Assembly (NCBI GenBank): GCA_033239125.1
Contig: BSWB01000001.1
Location: forward strand, 6,894,501 to 6,958,500
DNA: 64,000 nt
Reading direction: 5' to 3'
From: Fagopyrum homotropicum
Lineage: Eukaryota; Streptophyta; Magnoliopsida; Caryophyllales; Polygonaceae
Part shown: positions 1 to 11,562 of the stretch, piece after piece
Layout of the letters: each line of letters opens with the position of its first letter
How positions within the stretch are numbered: the stretch's first letter is position 1
Translations under genes and position numbers: made by a program
Notes under the pieces: model-generated
What the model saw: the letters and a program-made list of their open reading frames with translations, nothing else
What the model was told of the DNA's origin: nothing
Databases searched by the model: none

Positions 1-1047
1 GCCTAGCCATGAGTCGTCCTCAGACGTACGACTTTTTTTCTTTCTTTCTAATAAGAGCTAGGTTGAGAGCAATCTACACATTCTAATAATTAAGGATATG
101 ATGTGTGTAATCGACTTCGGTTATATATAATACCATCCATTTATCGACAAGTCATTTATAATTTTAACTATACATGTTACATTGACTCATTTGCCGATCA
201 AGCTTGACTTTGTGGAGGAAACCGCACAGGCCCGGCTAAAATATATTTGGAAGCACAGTCCAATTACATTATAAAAAAATACAAGCACATAATTTAAAAG
301 TATATACAATACACCGGGAAAAAATGATAGGATAGAGGCCTTAAATTTGAAACCAAAGAAAACTTTAGGAGTACCCTCATTACCAATTTGGTTATTAGTA
401 AATTAATATTAACACCATTTTTTTCATAATGATGCCAAAAAAAATTCAAGACCCTGTATATGAGAACAAGTGCAACCGCACAACTATAATCACCATCGCT
501 GCAGCCTGCCATTCTACCACGATCATCAAGTGTGTAATAGCTTACGAGTATCTTTTTCCTCATTCTACTTTGGGGACTCTTCTTAAGGGACGTTGGTTTG
601 AGGTGTGTATCTCATGTTCATGGCCAAAAACAAGACGACATGCTTTATTGTATATTTTAACCCATAAGATCCGATCTCTTCTTCGGTTTGTTAGCTTCCT
701 TCTTGTTTTCAATTTATTTTGTATGTACTCATTTAGTTTCTTTTTAAAAAGAAAAAAAAAGTAGTGATAAACAAATATTGACAGTTTGTTTGGTTGCAAC
801 TTTGAAAAGTGAAAACATAACGAAAGAATTTATATTAATTTTATAAACGAATTATGACATAATACGATAACCCAATAAAAACACTTTTTTTTCAATTATA
901 AACCTTGAAACAGAGCGTGAAAGTAAGTTCGGTTTGAATATATTCTTAGGCATAAAAAAATATAAAGACTGATTTTATTTGCACCGATAATTCTTCATGA
1001 AACAATAAGACTGAGTGTATTACGAGGGCGAACCTAGGCACACCATT

Positions 1048-1117
1048 TATCTACCTCGCATTGCGAGTGCGTCCGGGACATATATCTACCTCGCATTGCG
1101 AGTGCGTCCGGGACATA
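1048..1117. repeat. 35-bp tandem duplication with internal hairpin
   Basis: Two perfect head-to-tail copies of a 35-bp unit lie at 1048-1082 and 1083-1117. Each contains the self-complementary stretch CTCGCATTGCGAG. A near match (CTCGCATAGCGAG) recurs at 61083-61095, beside a retrotransposon fragment, so the motif probably belongs to a dispersed repeat. Confidence 0.85.
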
Positions 1118-1260
1118 TAAACCCTTGAAAATGCTCCCTTCAGACTTATGGTTGTTGCTCCAATGTGAAATTTTGCGTGTTTTTTTGTACATGAGACACA
1201 TTCTCACTGAGCTTAAAGGACACGTTCTCATTGTCCGGGAGGTACATTTCAACGGCTAGA

Positions 1261-1335
1261 ATTATAACCATTGCACCAACGTAAGATTATAACCGTTGCA
1301 CCAACATAGGATTATAACCGTTGCACCAACATTCG
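1261..1335. repeat. 25-bp minisatellite, three units
   Basis: Three tandem units with a 25-bp period start at 1261, 1286 and 1311. Each has the form ATTATAACCRTTGCACCAAC plus a 5-bp spacer. Units differ at only a few positions. No coding or RNA role is visible. Confidence 0.85.
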
Positions 1336-2148
1336 AATTTTGGTCAGGACTGACATTTGGGGCACAATGCACCCGGGAGGCGGATATGTGCTAGAGCGAG
1401 TGAAAGACGGTTTCGGATCCGGACAGAAATGATCAAAGTTGTTAGGATAAATAGCAATTCCGTACATAAAATGTTTGGGATGGAACTTGAGTAACCAACA
1501 TGAGTCGGGTGACTTATGTTACAATCATCTATTGTCGAGAGAGATGTATGTGTCACTATCATCATCCGAACCCGCACCCACTCTGTCACCCGAATTGTTC
1601 CGGTTTTCGTCCCTCTTTTGTTTAGATGTCGGGATATGTATCAGGTGAACCCGAAACTCAACCCGAACCAATTTGTCAATCTAATCCAAACCCAGTTTCT
1701 TAACTAACTTGAACTTCCGCAGCTTGCTAAAACGTTACCTAAACTCAACCTATTGGAACCAAAATGATGATCCTATTAAGAAAAACAAAGGCCAAGGCAC
1801 AAAAGAGCACAAGATTACAAACCATCACCTGCAGAAAGACAGAACAAACACAATTCCATTTCCCTTAGAAAGCAGTTTGCTAGAGAAGTTCCTCAACATA
1901 ATTTTATATGATGATGATGATACAGGGGTAACTAATGGTAGCTCCCTTCTGCATTATAGCCTTCTGTACATCTCCCTCCTTTAATGAAACACCCAAGCAG
2001 CAATTTCAGAAATGTAACAAGGTCGATGTTTTACATACCAACTGCAGTTCTTTCTTTTACACAAGTCCACAAACACAAAGGGCTTAGTTGATGCACCTAA
2101 AATTCCTACCATGTGTTCTGGATTTCGGATTGGATAGAGCAAATTACC

Positions 2149-5100
2149 TTAGATGAATGAATCCAGGTATGTATAGTTCCTACGGCGTCCATACTCCAAC
2201 AGGCTCCCATATGTACGGTCCCATACTCCTATGAAGAGAGTTTCTGTGTCGGGACTGAATGATATTCCTGATATCTCACCGAAGAAGTCAATCTCTTGCT
2301 CGGACTTGTAACCAGTTTTTGCATCATATATGTGAACGAAGTCTGCTGGCTCTGACATGGCCATGTGACGGCCATCAGATGAGTATCTAATGGACCGGAT
2401 AGCTCCAAGATTACCCTTCAGCACAGCTACAGATTTCGAAGGGTTCCTTAAGTCCCAAATCCGGCATGTTTTATCTTGATTGCCAGTAGCTACGGTGATG
2501 CCATCAGGATGCCAGGCGGAGGCAAAAGAGTAGTCCAAATGTCCACAAAGCGTCATATTCGTCTGCATGTGTCAGTTAATATTCGGGTCAGAGCTTATCA
2601 CTTGGTGCTTCTTCATTCTCAATTGAGACCTTACCAACTGTGTTATTAACATTTAAGTGGAAATTACCTTTCCATCTCTCGAATCCACCAACAATCCATC
2701 TCGGTTGTCTCCAACAATCGCAAGAAGCTTTCCATCAGGACTCAAGGATGTGTGCTGCAAACGAATTACAAGGGGGAATTTCTAATCAGCTGAATTTCAA
2801 TACATAATTTTGCAACTTGAACCACAAGTGAAAAGCATATATAGAGTGTTAGATAGCATCCAATTCAATGTGCATAACAATGGCTAGAAAGCTCTAGTGA
2901 CTACAAATGTATATACCATGTATTGTTAAACTTGTGAGTATTCACTTTCAAACTAAACAGATAACTCCTGTCAAATTGCATCTGAGAACAAATGCCTCCA
3001 ACACATTAATTTCAAAAATCCGGCAACACTTAAATTAAAATCCTTGAGGAGGGTAGAAGAAAACTTAGAAAAGGAAAGAAGTAGAAGATAAATAATCTCA
3101 TACAGAAACGGCGAACCAGAAGCAATGACTGGCATGGAATAGTCAAAATATGACGGACAAATGATGGAACGATGGAAGATCATCCCCAATATGGAAAAAG
3201 AGAAGAAAAACAACATACATTGACTGGCCAAGGAAATTGAAATTGCTTAGTGAGCTGGAACTTCTCCATATCGAAGTTTCTAACACCGCAATCATTATTT
3301 GAGGCAGTAAAGTGGGTAGCACCACTGCAGAAGAAAAAACACAGAAGAATATAAGTAAGACAATAATTACACAAATAGAGCTCAACACTCCCAATAAAAC
3401 AGTTTGATATCTACCTGGGAGCATCATAAATCTCAACTGCATTGGTGATAGCATTTTCATCATAGGTGGTCCTAGTACAGAAGCTCACTCCACGTCTTCC
3501 CAGCCTCTGCATATTTGTGACAAGTGCAAAATATTAGCAAATGAATTTCACATCTTGACCAGAAAACAATTCCAATGTGCTTCCAGCCAGCCGCACCAGA
3601 TTAAATACAAAAAATATGTATATACATCCTTCCATTATCAACAAGTATGTTGCCATATGGTTCAAGAAGATGAGAACAACAAATGCATTCGTAAACCAGT
3701 GTAAGTTACAGTGAAACAAATAAAAAATAATTCGCAACCACAACAGAGTATGTAATCATAGATATAAGAATCGCAATGCTTCTACAGTTGCCAACTAGAC
3801 TGTTGGCACCCATCAAAATTACATATGCACAGATATTTCCACAAACCTTGCAAATAATTTCACCCTGAAAACCACCAGCAACCAGCAGATTATCTCTAAC
3901 TGCAAGAGTGCTAACTTGAGTCTCTGTAAATCCTTCCAAAAGACTTCCAGGGTGTTTCTGCAAAATATATAAAATCAAGTGTACACAGACACAAATTCAT
4001 AAGCTAGAAAATGGAAGCCTAGAAAAGGATACGAAACAATATTTTCTGTCTTGGAGATTCACCTCAGTAGGTGCCACATGTCCTGATACATTGAGAACCT
4101 CGGTTTTTTTAGTTGTCAAAGACGACCAGTGAATGATAGAGTAGTGCGACATTAAGTAGACATCATGTTTTGACGAGGCCCAAACCAAGTTCCTTAACTG
4201 CATCAGCATAACAAAGAGTGTTATTGGTTATAGACTATGCACACAAGGTCTTCCTTTTTTCTACAACACGTGCATGGTATAAACTTGGAAGTGTTCACAC
4301 ACACAAACAATTGTTATACAATTTAATCATAACGATAATAACGTAGAATCATAGGTACAGACCCACAAATACTTTCCAATTTGTATATTAGAAAAAGGGT
4401 GAATCTATGGTATTGTGGAGAACATGAAATAAGTTATTGGCGTAATAAACATAGAGAGAAGGGAGAGAGGTTTAAAAAGGGTAAGGAACTGAAGCACGTA
4501 AGGTGGTGATCACACAAGTGGAATTTGATTCAACGAAGTCAAAGTGTGGCAAGCATCAAGTGATGATCAGCAAAACACTTGTTGGTTCATTGTACATTAT
4601 TATGCATTAGTCCAAAACATCATTCTGCATGAATTCAAAATTCCCCATGGGAATACCCAAATTTCTCAAAATCTCATAAGTTTCACATGAACTCCGATAT
4701 AAAAAGAAATTTCAAAAAAGAGAAAGCAAACAAAGCTAAGAAGTTAAAATATAGAAATCAAGGAAATAAGATGACTAACCTGAAAATGAAGGATAGTTGA
4801 CTTTACTGATCTAAAGTTGTGTCTAAACTCATAAAATCTACCTTCTTTGTCGGTGATACTACATTCCTGATGCCACAAATTCAAAAAAAAAACAGAATTA
4901 GCATTTAAGTCAAGATTCAGATATTTTAATTCACCCGTTCACAGAAACAAGGAAGAACATTCACATCTACCTTCTCTGAGCGCTCCCCAGATTGAGGAAT
5001 GTTTTCGTAATTCTTATATTGCTCAAGCCGGGTCTTCCGATACCTATCTCTGCTGATGCTTAGATCCTTCCATGGAATGCCTTGAATATCTCTTCCATTC

Positions 5101-5351
5101 CTTGCTTCAGTAGAGTTAGTATCAGCATCTTTGTCACCCTACATCAATACATCGTGAAATAAATAACTTAACAAATCAAAAGTGAATTTTAAGCTATTAA
5201 ATAGAGAATTGTGTACATCTTCAGCATCTTCATCGCCTTCAGAATCTGAGCCACCCATTTCTCTATCACGGAAGTCTTCATCCATATCATGTTCCATGTC
5301 ATCCATCTCAAACTCTTCATACTCTTCATCATCCTCTTGTTGATGGGCCAT
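2149..5351 (-). CDS. WD40-repeat protein, C2A9.03-like family
   Basis: Spliced gene with nine coding exons (minus strand, 5' to 3'): 5351-5217, 5138-4971, 4866-4780, 4197-4063, 3957-3847, 3506-3415, 3324-3219, 2754-2668, 2562-2149. All introns are GT-AG and the frame stays open for 444 aa, a normal length for the plant family annotated as WD repeat-containing protein C2A9.03-like (Arabidopsis At5g56190 type, from memory). Residues 1-45 are very acidic. Exon 2 carries the family signature IQGIPW followed by RLEQYKNYENIP. Degenerate WD40 blades fill the rest; the clearest, in the last exon, has GHLDYSFASAWHPDG and ends TCRIWDLR. A beta-propeller scaffold role is inferred from the fold; the precise function is unknown. 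Upstream, a donor at 6589 implies a 5' UTR intron running to about 5370. The start is the first ATG of the acidic exon. Confidence 0.93.
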
Positions 5352-6589
5352 TTTCCTAGTTTAGGTCTCTACCTACCTAAACATAACCCAAGAAAATCTT
5401 ATATCAGTAATGTTACCGAACCGAGTACAGTAGTAATCACCAACTAGTTGGCTTAACCTCCAGAAGATCCTTGACATAACTGTGGTGAACAACTGAATAT
5501 GACTACTTGCCATAAAGTTCATCATGTTACTAATGAAAGTGAACAAATTCAGCATGTCAAATCCGTGATGATACGAAAGCATAAAGGATGAAAACAACCA
5601 AAGAAAGAACAAAATGCAACAACACAACAGAAGATTGATCTTTGGCTGGAAATTTGAACAATTAGACTGCAAAACATAATTTTCCACCTCTGCAATATAA
5701 ATATTTCACCGAACAAATATCAGAAGTGGGATCAAGGGCATATCCATGACTTTAAGTGCATTCCAGATCAACTGGCAACTAGCAACATTTGTAATGATTA
5801 CCTTGCCGATGATGGTAGATTTACAATTGTTTCAAAATAAAAAAGATATGAGGTTCATCATCACGAGAGCGGTTAGATCTACAAAATTTGACAAAGGCCA
5901 AATGTCCGGTATTCCTGCCAAAAAATTCTTAAAAGGATTGCAAAATATATTTATTGCTTAGTATTATCTTCTTCCAGCAAACTGGGTCAGTGCAACAAAG
6001 GAAACGGCATGTCCTGACGTCATAACGAACCGAAATCTATCATTATGAGCAGACTAAACTTCCCTAAAAGATCGTTTACCCTTTATAACACTGTGATACC
6101 CTTTATAACATTGTCATACTGCATTCACAAAGGAGGCAGTTCAGCTTATTCTCTAGACTGCAGTAAAAATGGATAATATACCAAGATTAGCAGCAAATTC
6201 CGGAACATGCATTAATCAGGAAAATCAGTCAAGCATACAAACAAAATCTCCACACTTTCGAAAGCCTTACCTAAGAACAATGAATCTTGAGTCGAACAAC
6301 AATATTGCCACGATTGAAATGAAATAAAATCACACAACAAGATTGCCAAAACAATCGAATTAATCAACAACCAGCAAAACCAGCCGGTTAAGGCGCAATT
6401 CCTCATAATTCTCAATTTCAATAATTTATCAACCTAATTTCACATAAACATCAAACAATTCACCGACAAACCGAACAAATTCGAAACCCTAATAAACACA
6501 ATCATCAAACTAGAACACGAATTACAGCCAATTTAAGAACTTCAAAACATAACAAAAACCCAATAAGAGCGGCATAAGGTCATCCTAAC

Positions 6590-6695
6590 CTTCAACCAAT
6601 CGGTAATAGATGAAACAATTGAAACTCGGATCAGGAGAAATGAAGCAAGAGTGAGCGAAGATCTGCAACTAGAAGAGATGAATCAAACAAATTGG
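6590..6695 (-). other. Probable 5' UTR exon of the WD40 gene
   Basis: On the minus strand the sequence reads GGTTGAAG followed by the donor GTTAGG at 6589. A TATA-like motif lies about 30 bp beyond the proposed 5' edge. An intron from 6589 to an acceptor near 5370 would join this leader to the coding exon at 5351. The exact acceptor and transcription start are inferred, not seen. Confidence 0.45.
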
Positions 6696-6725
6696 GTAGA
6701 GAGGGGATTTAGGGGTAAAACAGAT

Positions 6726-6734
6726 CTTTATAAA
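6726..6734 (-). promoter_or_regulatory. Candidate TATA box of the WD40 gene
   Basis: The minus strand reads TTTATAAAG here, in a plausible position for transcription starting near 6695 and running into the proposed leader exon. This rests on motif and spacing only; TATA-like words are common in such AT-rich DNA. Confidence 0.35.
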
Positions 6735-7064
6735 TACAAAGAAGAGGGGAAATTGGTGGGCTGAATAGAGAAGATGAGGAAATGGGAAATCTGGGTTTTT
6801 TTCTGGGACCAAATCTGAGGGTAATTACTTAATATAGAGGGGGAGATGGGGGATAATTGATTAGCATACATCACCATTGGGGGACAGAGGATTATATGAG
6901 AAGGAAGTGGGACTCGGGGAAACTGCCGTCTCTATCCATCCGTCCAATTAGACTTTCATCATCATCGTGATCACATTTTTATTTATATATATTTTTCATT
7001 GCACACACTTTTTTGTTAAAGGATAATAGAGGATATTTGGATTTAAGAAGAGAATATTGCAATA

Positions 7065-7697
7065 CCAAAAATGCATATGTTATACGATGGAGATGTTGAT
7101 CTATGTGCTTGTGTTTTGTAAGGAGTTTGATGGTTCCGGTTTAGTTCTTTTTTTAATAAACTCGTTGTGATTCTTTCTTATTTGAACTTGTTGTTTACTT
7201 TTTGATTTTCTGCGGTTTTTATTACATTCTGTTTTTTCGAATAATAGATTTTTGGTTCTTTACGAGTTATCAAAATCTTGTCTTTTCAAAAAAATGCATA
7301 TTTGTCGATTTAATGTGGCAAGTGATAAGGTTAGTAAAAGTATCCGATTCAATTGATCCGATATAATAATATGATGATTTGCCAAAAATGCATATGTTAT
7401 ACGATGGAGATGTTGATCTATGTGCTTGTGTTTTGTAAGGAGTTTGATGGTTTCGGTTTAGTTTTTCTTTTAATAAATTTGTTGTGATTGTTTCTTATTT
7501 GAACTTGTTGTTTACTTTTCGATTTTTTGCGGTTTATATTGCATTCTGTTTTTTCGAATAAAAGATTTTTGGTTCTTTACTAGTTATCAAAATCTTGTCT
7601 TTTCAAAAAAAATGTATATTTGTCAATTAATGTGGCAAGTGATAAGGTTAGTAAAAGTATCCGATTTAATTGATCCAATAGAATAATCTGATGATTT
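7065..7697. repeat. 317-bp tandem duplication
   Basis: The block 7065-7381 is followed directly by a diverged copy at 7382-7697; both begin CCAAAAATGCATATG and run in register for about 317 bp with scattered substitutions and small indels. It sits upstream of the WD40 gene. No reading frame or known element is recognisable inside it. Confidence 0.9.
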
Positions 7698-8050
7698 GAT
7701 ATGAAATTATCTTAATTGGATTGACCACCTCACACAATACTAGTGGATTTATATGTCCTGTAACATTTATATAAAAAAAGATTGTAAGAATTGCATTTAC
7801 ATGTTTGAAATGTTATTAAGTAATAGAAGGTCAATATCTTATCAAACAAATTCAAAAACATATGATATTACTATTGTTATAGGGTAACAATAGTTACTCT
7901 CGTACATGGGCTTCTAATGGCCTGGAACTAGGGTTACAGGCAGGTGAAGGTTGAGGTTGACTTACGTCTGGCCTTGGATTTAATACCAAGGGTGTTAATG
8001 CTTCACATCCATCTTCTAGCCTGGTACTACGGTGTCAAGGCTTATTGATC

Positions 8051-8203
8051 CGAGATTGGAATTTTATACTCGATTACGTTTTTCGGGAGGGAAACAAGGT
8101 AGTGGATGCTCTTGCCAACTTCGCGTTTTCGCTTAATGTTGGGGTTCATGATTTTGATACACCCCGCTATATGTTAGATCTCTTAATTTTTTTGATTATA
8201 TAG
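8051..8203 (+). pseudogene. LINE-type RNase H domain fragment
   Basis: A 50-codon frame ending in TAG at 8201 contains FREGNKVVDALANFAF. This matches the conserved end of the RNase H-like domain found at the C-terminus of many plant non-LTR (LINE) polyproteins and related domesticated genes, where REGN, VAD and LAN-type residues recur. The upstream part, which should hold the rest of RNase H and the reverse transcriptase, is unreadable in any one frame. I take it as a decayed LINE scrap. A fragment of a standalone RNase H-like gene is the alternative. Confidence 0.6.
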
Positions 8204-9282
8204 AGGTTTCTTTTGCTCGTGTGACTCGTTTGTAGTTTTCACCTTTTTTTGTAAAATAAACACCTTTTGGCATGGAGAGCTTATTCCCTTAACAAGAAAA
8301 ATAACCAAATAACGTGAGAATAAGAGAGCATAAACAATATACAACCGTATCATAACTCAGATATACTATGATTTGAGTACACTATCGGACAATATTGACC
8401 AATGTCAGGGTTATTCCATAAGAAAGTCATTTAACTCATCAACAGGCTAAACAATCTCTTGGTTATTGGTCACTTCAAGAAAAATGTGCGTCGCCTAATT
8501 CACTCTGATTTTGTCGTCCCTTCCCATTTTGGAGCATTCGTCGTCACATACCGTCATCGGCGCCTGTTAAGGAACTTGCCGAAGCGTTGTCTAGTCTCCT
8601 TGACGTCTCTCATGTGCTCCTTGACCAGAAAATTGCCGCCCTCGAGTTTCGTTGGAGAAGACGAGCCGCCACCCATAACCGCTAAACCCGACTCAAATCT
8701 GAAGCCACAAGTTGCTTCCTCTCCCACCATGTTGAACCAAAACCATTATAGTCTTCCCGGAGAAGCCACCGCCGCCATCGCCGGAGGATAATATCACTGC
8801 CCTTCTCCTGGAAACCCTAAACGTGTTTAGTGAACTTTTGGGTAAATTACAAAAAAGATCTCATGCCATGTAGTTTCATTTATGGTACATACTTTTGAAA
8901 TTTGTAAATTTTCCTTGAAATTGATTAATTATAGAAAAGGACAGACCCGCTAACTACAAGATTTGTGTTTTCGAAAACCTCTTACTACAATATTTGTATT
9001 TTCAAAAACCACTTGCTAAAAGATCTATTTTTTCGACCTTGTGTAAACGGCGCACTTTGTGTTTGTGTAACTCGATCTTGTGTAATTGAGAAATTAGAAA
9101 TAACCAATTTTGTTGATTACATAAGTTAACATGGTATATTAAGTTTTTGATAGCATATTTTCGGTTCTCCGAACAACGTCAAATTGTGGAATTGCAGCTT
9201 TGCAAGTACAATGGCGCAACTGATTTATGTAAGAAAAAGAGATTTTCTAACAGATTAAAATTGAGTTACTATAAAAGACTTA
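8204..9282. other. Intergenic, no clear gene
   Basis: A 110-codon open frame at 8459-8791 and an overlapping frame with a leucine-rich stretch near 8563-8660 were examined. Neither resembles a family I know, and neither has convincing splice or promoter context. The stretch 8825-9060 has loosely repeated phrases typical of decayed transposon DNA. Confidence 0.4.
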
Positions 9283-10392
9283 GGGGTGTATTTAATCTAG
9301 ATTTTTAAAGATTTTGACGGATTTTAATAATCAGTAGAATTTGTTGATTTTGTGGGATATTTTAATTCTATACAGAGTTAATATAGATTTTGTCGGATTA
9401 ATACAAAGCCAAAATCTCGAAGAAACGAGAAAGACGGCCATTGCCAGACGGGTTTCTCAAAACAGAGAGACGCCGTTATTGGCTCGACTTTTGTTCGTTC
9501 AATTTTTTAGCGTATCAATTTTGAGTTTATTTAAAATCTTTTTCTTTTATGTTTTGACAACCTTGGATTATATTCGAGATTGATGAGATCGAAAGTTGGA
9601 GGAAGAAAATGGTGGGAAATTTGGGGAGGGAAGGTAAATCATTAAACAAGCAATTCTAGACATGACACATGATGGAAAACAATCAACATGACACACATGA
9701 GCAAGAAAACAACCAACATGTCGGAAAACACGAGAAAGAACTAACCTCCGACGATGCACCGATAATCATGTCCACGGGTCACGGGTACGGGTAAGGGGCG
9801 AGGTGATCCTTACCCGTGACCCGGCGGGTCGACCCGCCATCGGTCAATTTTGAAAAAAAATTGGATCCACCGGCTAAAATAGCCGTTGGCGGGTCGACCC
9901 ACCGGGTCATCCCTTTTCATCTTTTTTTTTTTAAAAAAATCGGGTTTTAAAACAAAAGGGCCAGCCCGCCGGGTCTGACCCGTGACCCGGCGGGTTGACC
10001 TTTTACACGGGTCCGGGTCACCCTTCCCGGACCCTCGACCCGGCGGGTCCGACCCGTGGGCATGCTTATGCACCGAGTCCAAGCACTCGAATACGCTCGA
10101 AGACGATGATTTGGCAGTTAGGGTTTTACAGTGTTGTAGTTTGGCGTGAAAATCTTATGTGTTGGAGAGACTTCTTTAGTGTTTAGGTATTTATAAAAGT
10201 AATGAGAAAGTCCTACAAAATCAATAAAATAATAGATTTTTTTAAAATAAACAAACTTTTAAATACTATGAAAAATTTTAAATTCTAATTGAATATCAAA
10301 AAATTTATATAAATTTTTAAAAATTTATATTAAATATTCATACATTTTTAAATTCTAAAAAAATTTTATAAAATCGTAATCGAATACATCCC
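9283..10392. mobile_element. TIR DNA transposon remnant (non-autonomous), host of a nested MITE
   Basis: The left end reads GGGGTGTATTTAATC. The reverse complement of the right end reads GGGATGTATTCGATT, 11 of 15 identical, and both arms continue as AT-rich ATTTTAAA-type sequence. Such GTGTATTCAATT termini recur in plant MITE families; I do not assign the superfamily because no clean target duplication is visible. No transposase frame is present. The centre is occupied by the younger hAT MITE at 9763-10068. Confidence 0.55.
9763..10068. mobile_element. hAT-like MITE with 8-bp target duplication
   Basis: A 306-bp GC-rich element is flanked by the perfect 8-bp duplication TGCACCGA (9755-9762 and 10069-10076). 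Its termini are inverted: TAATCATGTCCACGGG on the left and TAAGCATGCCCACGGG as the reverse complement of the right. The interior is built of GGGTC/GACCC words. An 8-bp duplication and short TIRs are typical of hAT elements. It has no coding capacity and is nested in the TIR remnant 9283-10392. Confidence 0.85.
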
Positions 10393-10479
10393 ACCTAAAT
10401 CCACTCTTGAATGCACATTAAAAGTGTTCGGTCTTATACCATCATGGGCCTTATAACACTGATTCAACCTCGAACCCAA

Positions 10480-10570
10480 AAAGACCGAACTATTTTTTTT
10501 TTTTTTTTTTTTTTTTTTGGTAATGGATACGAAGGCATATGATGCTTCGTATACGAAAGACCGAACTATT
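10480..10570 (-). mobile_element. Tiny poly(A) retroposon with 15-bp target duplication
   Basis: A perfect 15-bp duplication, AAAGACCGAACTATT, lies at 10480-10494 and 10556-10570. Between the copies are 24 T residues (10495-10518) and a 37-bp body (10519-10555). Read on the minus strand this is a short 3' fragment ending in a poly(A) tail, the hallmark of LINE-driven (target-primed) insertion with extreme 5' truncation. The body folds into a hairpin, ATACGAAG pairing with CTTCGTAT. The source could be a SINE, a LINE 3' end or a small RNA. Confidence 0.85.
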
Positions 10571-11182
10571 ATTTGGGGTTTTATACTCATTTTATTTTTA
10601 TAAAAAAAATACAAAACAAGAAAACAAAATTAACGGTTGAGACGAGCATAGTATTCCACTATTCCTTAAATTTGTTAGTGCTCTGCCTTTCTCCGACCTC
10701 GCTGTAGTAAAAAGAGACACCCACCGCCCAGAACCACCAATAGCGGCTCCATCTCAGCTAGGTTTTTGACCTTCAATCCATTCGTCTCGCTTTTCCCTTT
10801 TCCTTGTAACCCCGTGTACGATTTTGGTCTCTTCAGCTTTAATCGAACATATAATACCAAAAAGGTCAGCTCTTTCCTCCCTGTTTACTTGTTCTTTGTT
10901 TCTGATTGATTGATTAATCTCATCATTTTCATAGGTTTTATGATTCACAGTCGTTGACCATATCAAATCCAGTCCTACTGTCTAATTACAATTCCTTCTT
11001 GTGATTTCATCTGCTAAACTGTGTGCTCTTAATTAGTTAGGGTCGGTTTCCAACACAGAATGATAACATATGATTTGGCAGTCACAACTTGTTTTGTGTC
11101 AATTCTCTTGCCTGAAATTGAATGCGTCCGGGGAAGAATGTGAATAGGGATCTGTTCAAACAAATTTGTCTTTCTAACTGAT

Positions 11183-11525
11183 CTGTCAAATAAAGCCTAA
11201 GGGTTTGTAAATGAAAAGCTGTTTTTTTTCGCATGTTTAAGTCTTCTAACTGTTGAATGAATGCAAGTTTTTCCTTGAAATTGCAGTTCTAATCAAGTTC
11301 AGTAGAATTTGTTGATTTATACTTCCTTTTAAAGTTCATTTGAATGTTATCTGTCAAACAAAGCCTAATGTTTTGTAAATTGAAGGTTGTTTCACATGTA
11401 AAAGTTCTCTAACTGTAAAATAAATGCAAATTTTTTCCTCGAATTGGAGTTCTAATTAAGAAATGATACTTCGTTTGACAAGTTCAGTTGAATTTGTTGA
11501 TCTATACTTTCTTATAAAGTTCATT
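11183..11525. repeat. Diverged tandem duplication in the CML21 leader intron
   Basis: Two diverged copies of about 160-170 bp lie at roughly 11183-11345 and 11352-11525. Both contain CAAA-AAGCCTAA, TGTAAAT, CTAACTGT, ATGCAA, TTCTAAT, a GAATTTGTTGAT block and TATAAAGTTCATT or TTTAAAGTTCATT. They sit just upstream of the start codon at 11563, inside the presumed 5' UTR intron. Confidence 0.6.
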
Positions 11526-11562
11526 GGCGTCCATCTACATCCAGTTTATCTCATTAGTGAGA

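Larger units (their letters stand above)
1..2148. other. Intergenic AT-rich stretch with two small tandem repeats
   Basis: I see no credible gene here. Open frames are short, lack family-like composition and do not join into a spliced model. The only clear structures are the two short tandem repeats at 1048-1117 and 1261-1335, listed separately. The last hundred or so bases before 2149 are probably the 3' UTR of the minus-strand WD40 gene, but I could not fix a poly(A) site. Confidence 0.6.

Noticed and set aside
429..764. 111-codon open frame near the left end
   Set aside because: It has no family resemblance, splice context or homopolymer-free structure; it overlaps frames on the other strand and ends in a poly-A-like KRKKK run. 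It looks like chance.
1048..1335. CRISPR-like direct repeats
   Set aside because: There are only two or three units without unique spacers of constant length, in a plant nuclear context. Simple tandem duplications.
8459..8791. 110-codon open frame and an overlapping leucine-rich frame
   Set aside because: A short coherent stretch (ELAEALSSLLDVSHVLLDQK) hints at a gene scrap, but I cannot place it and the frame breaks on both sides.
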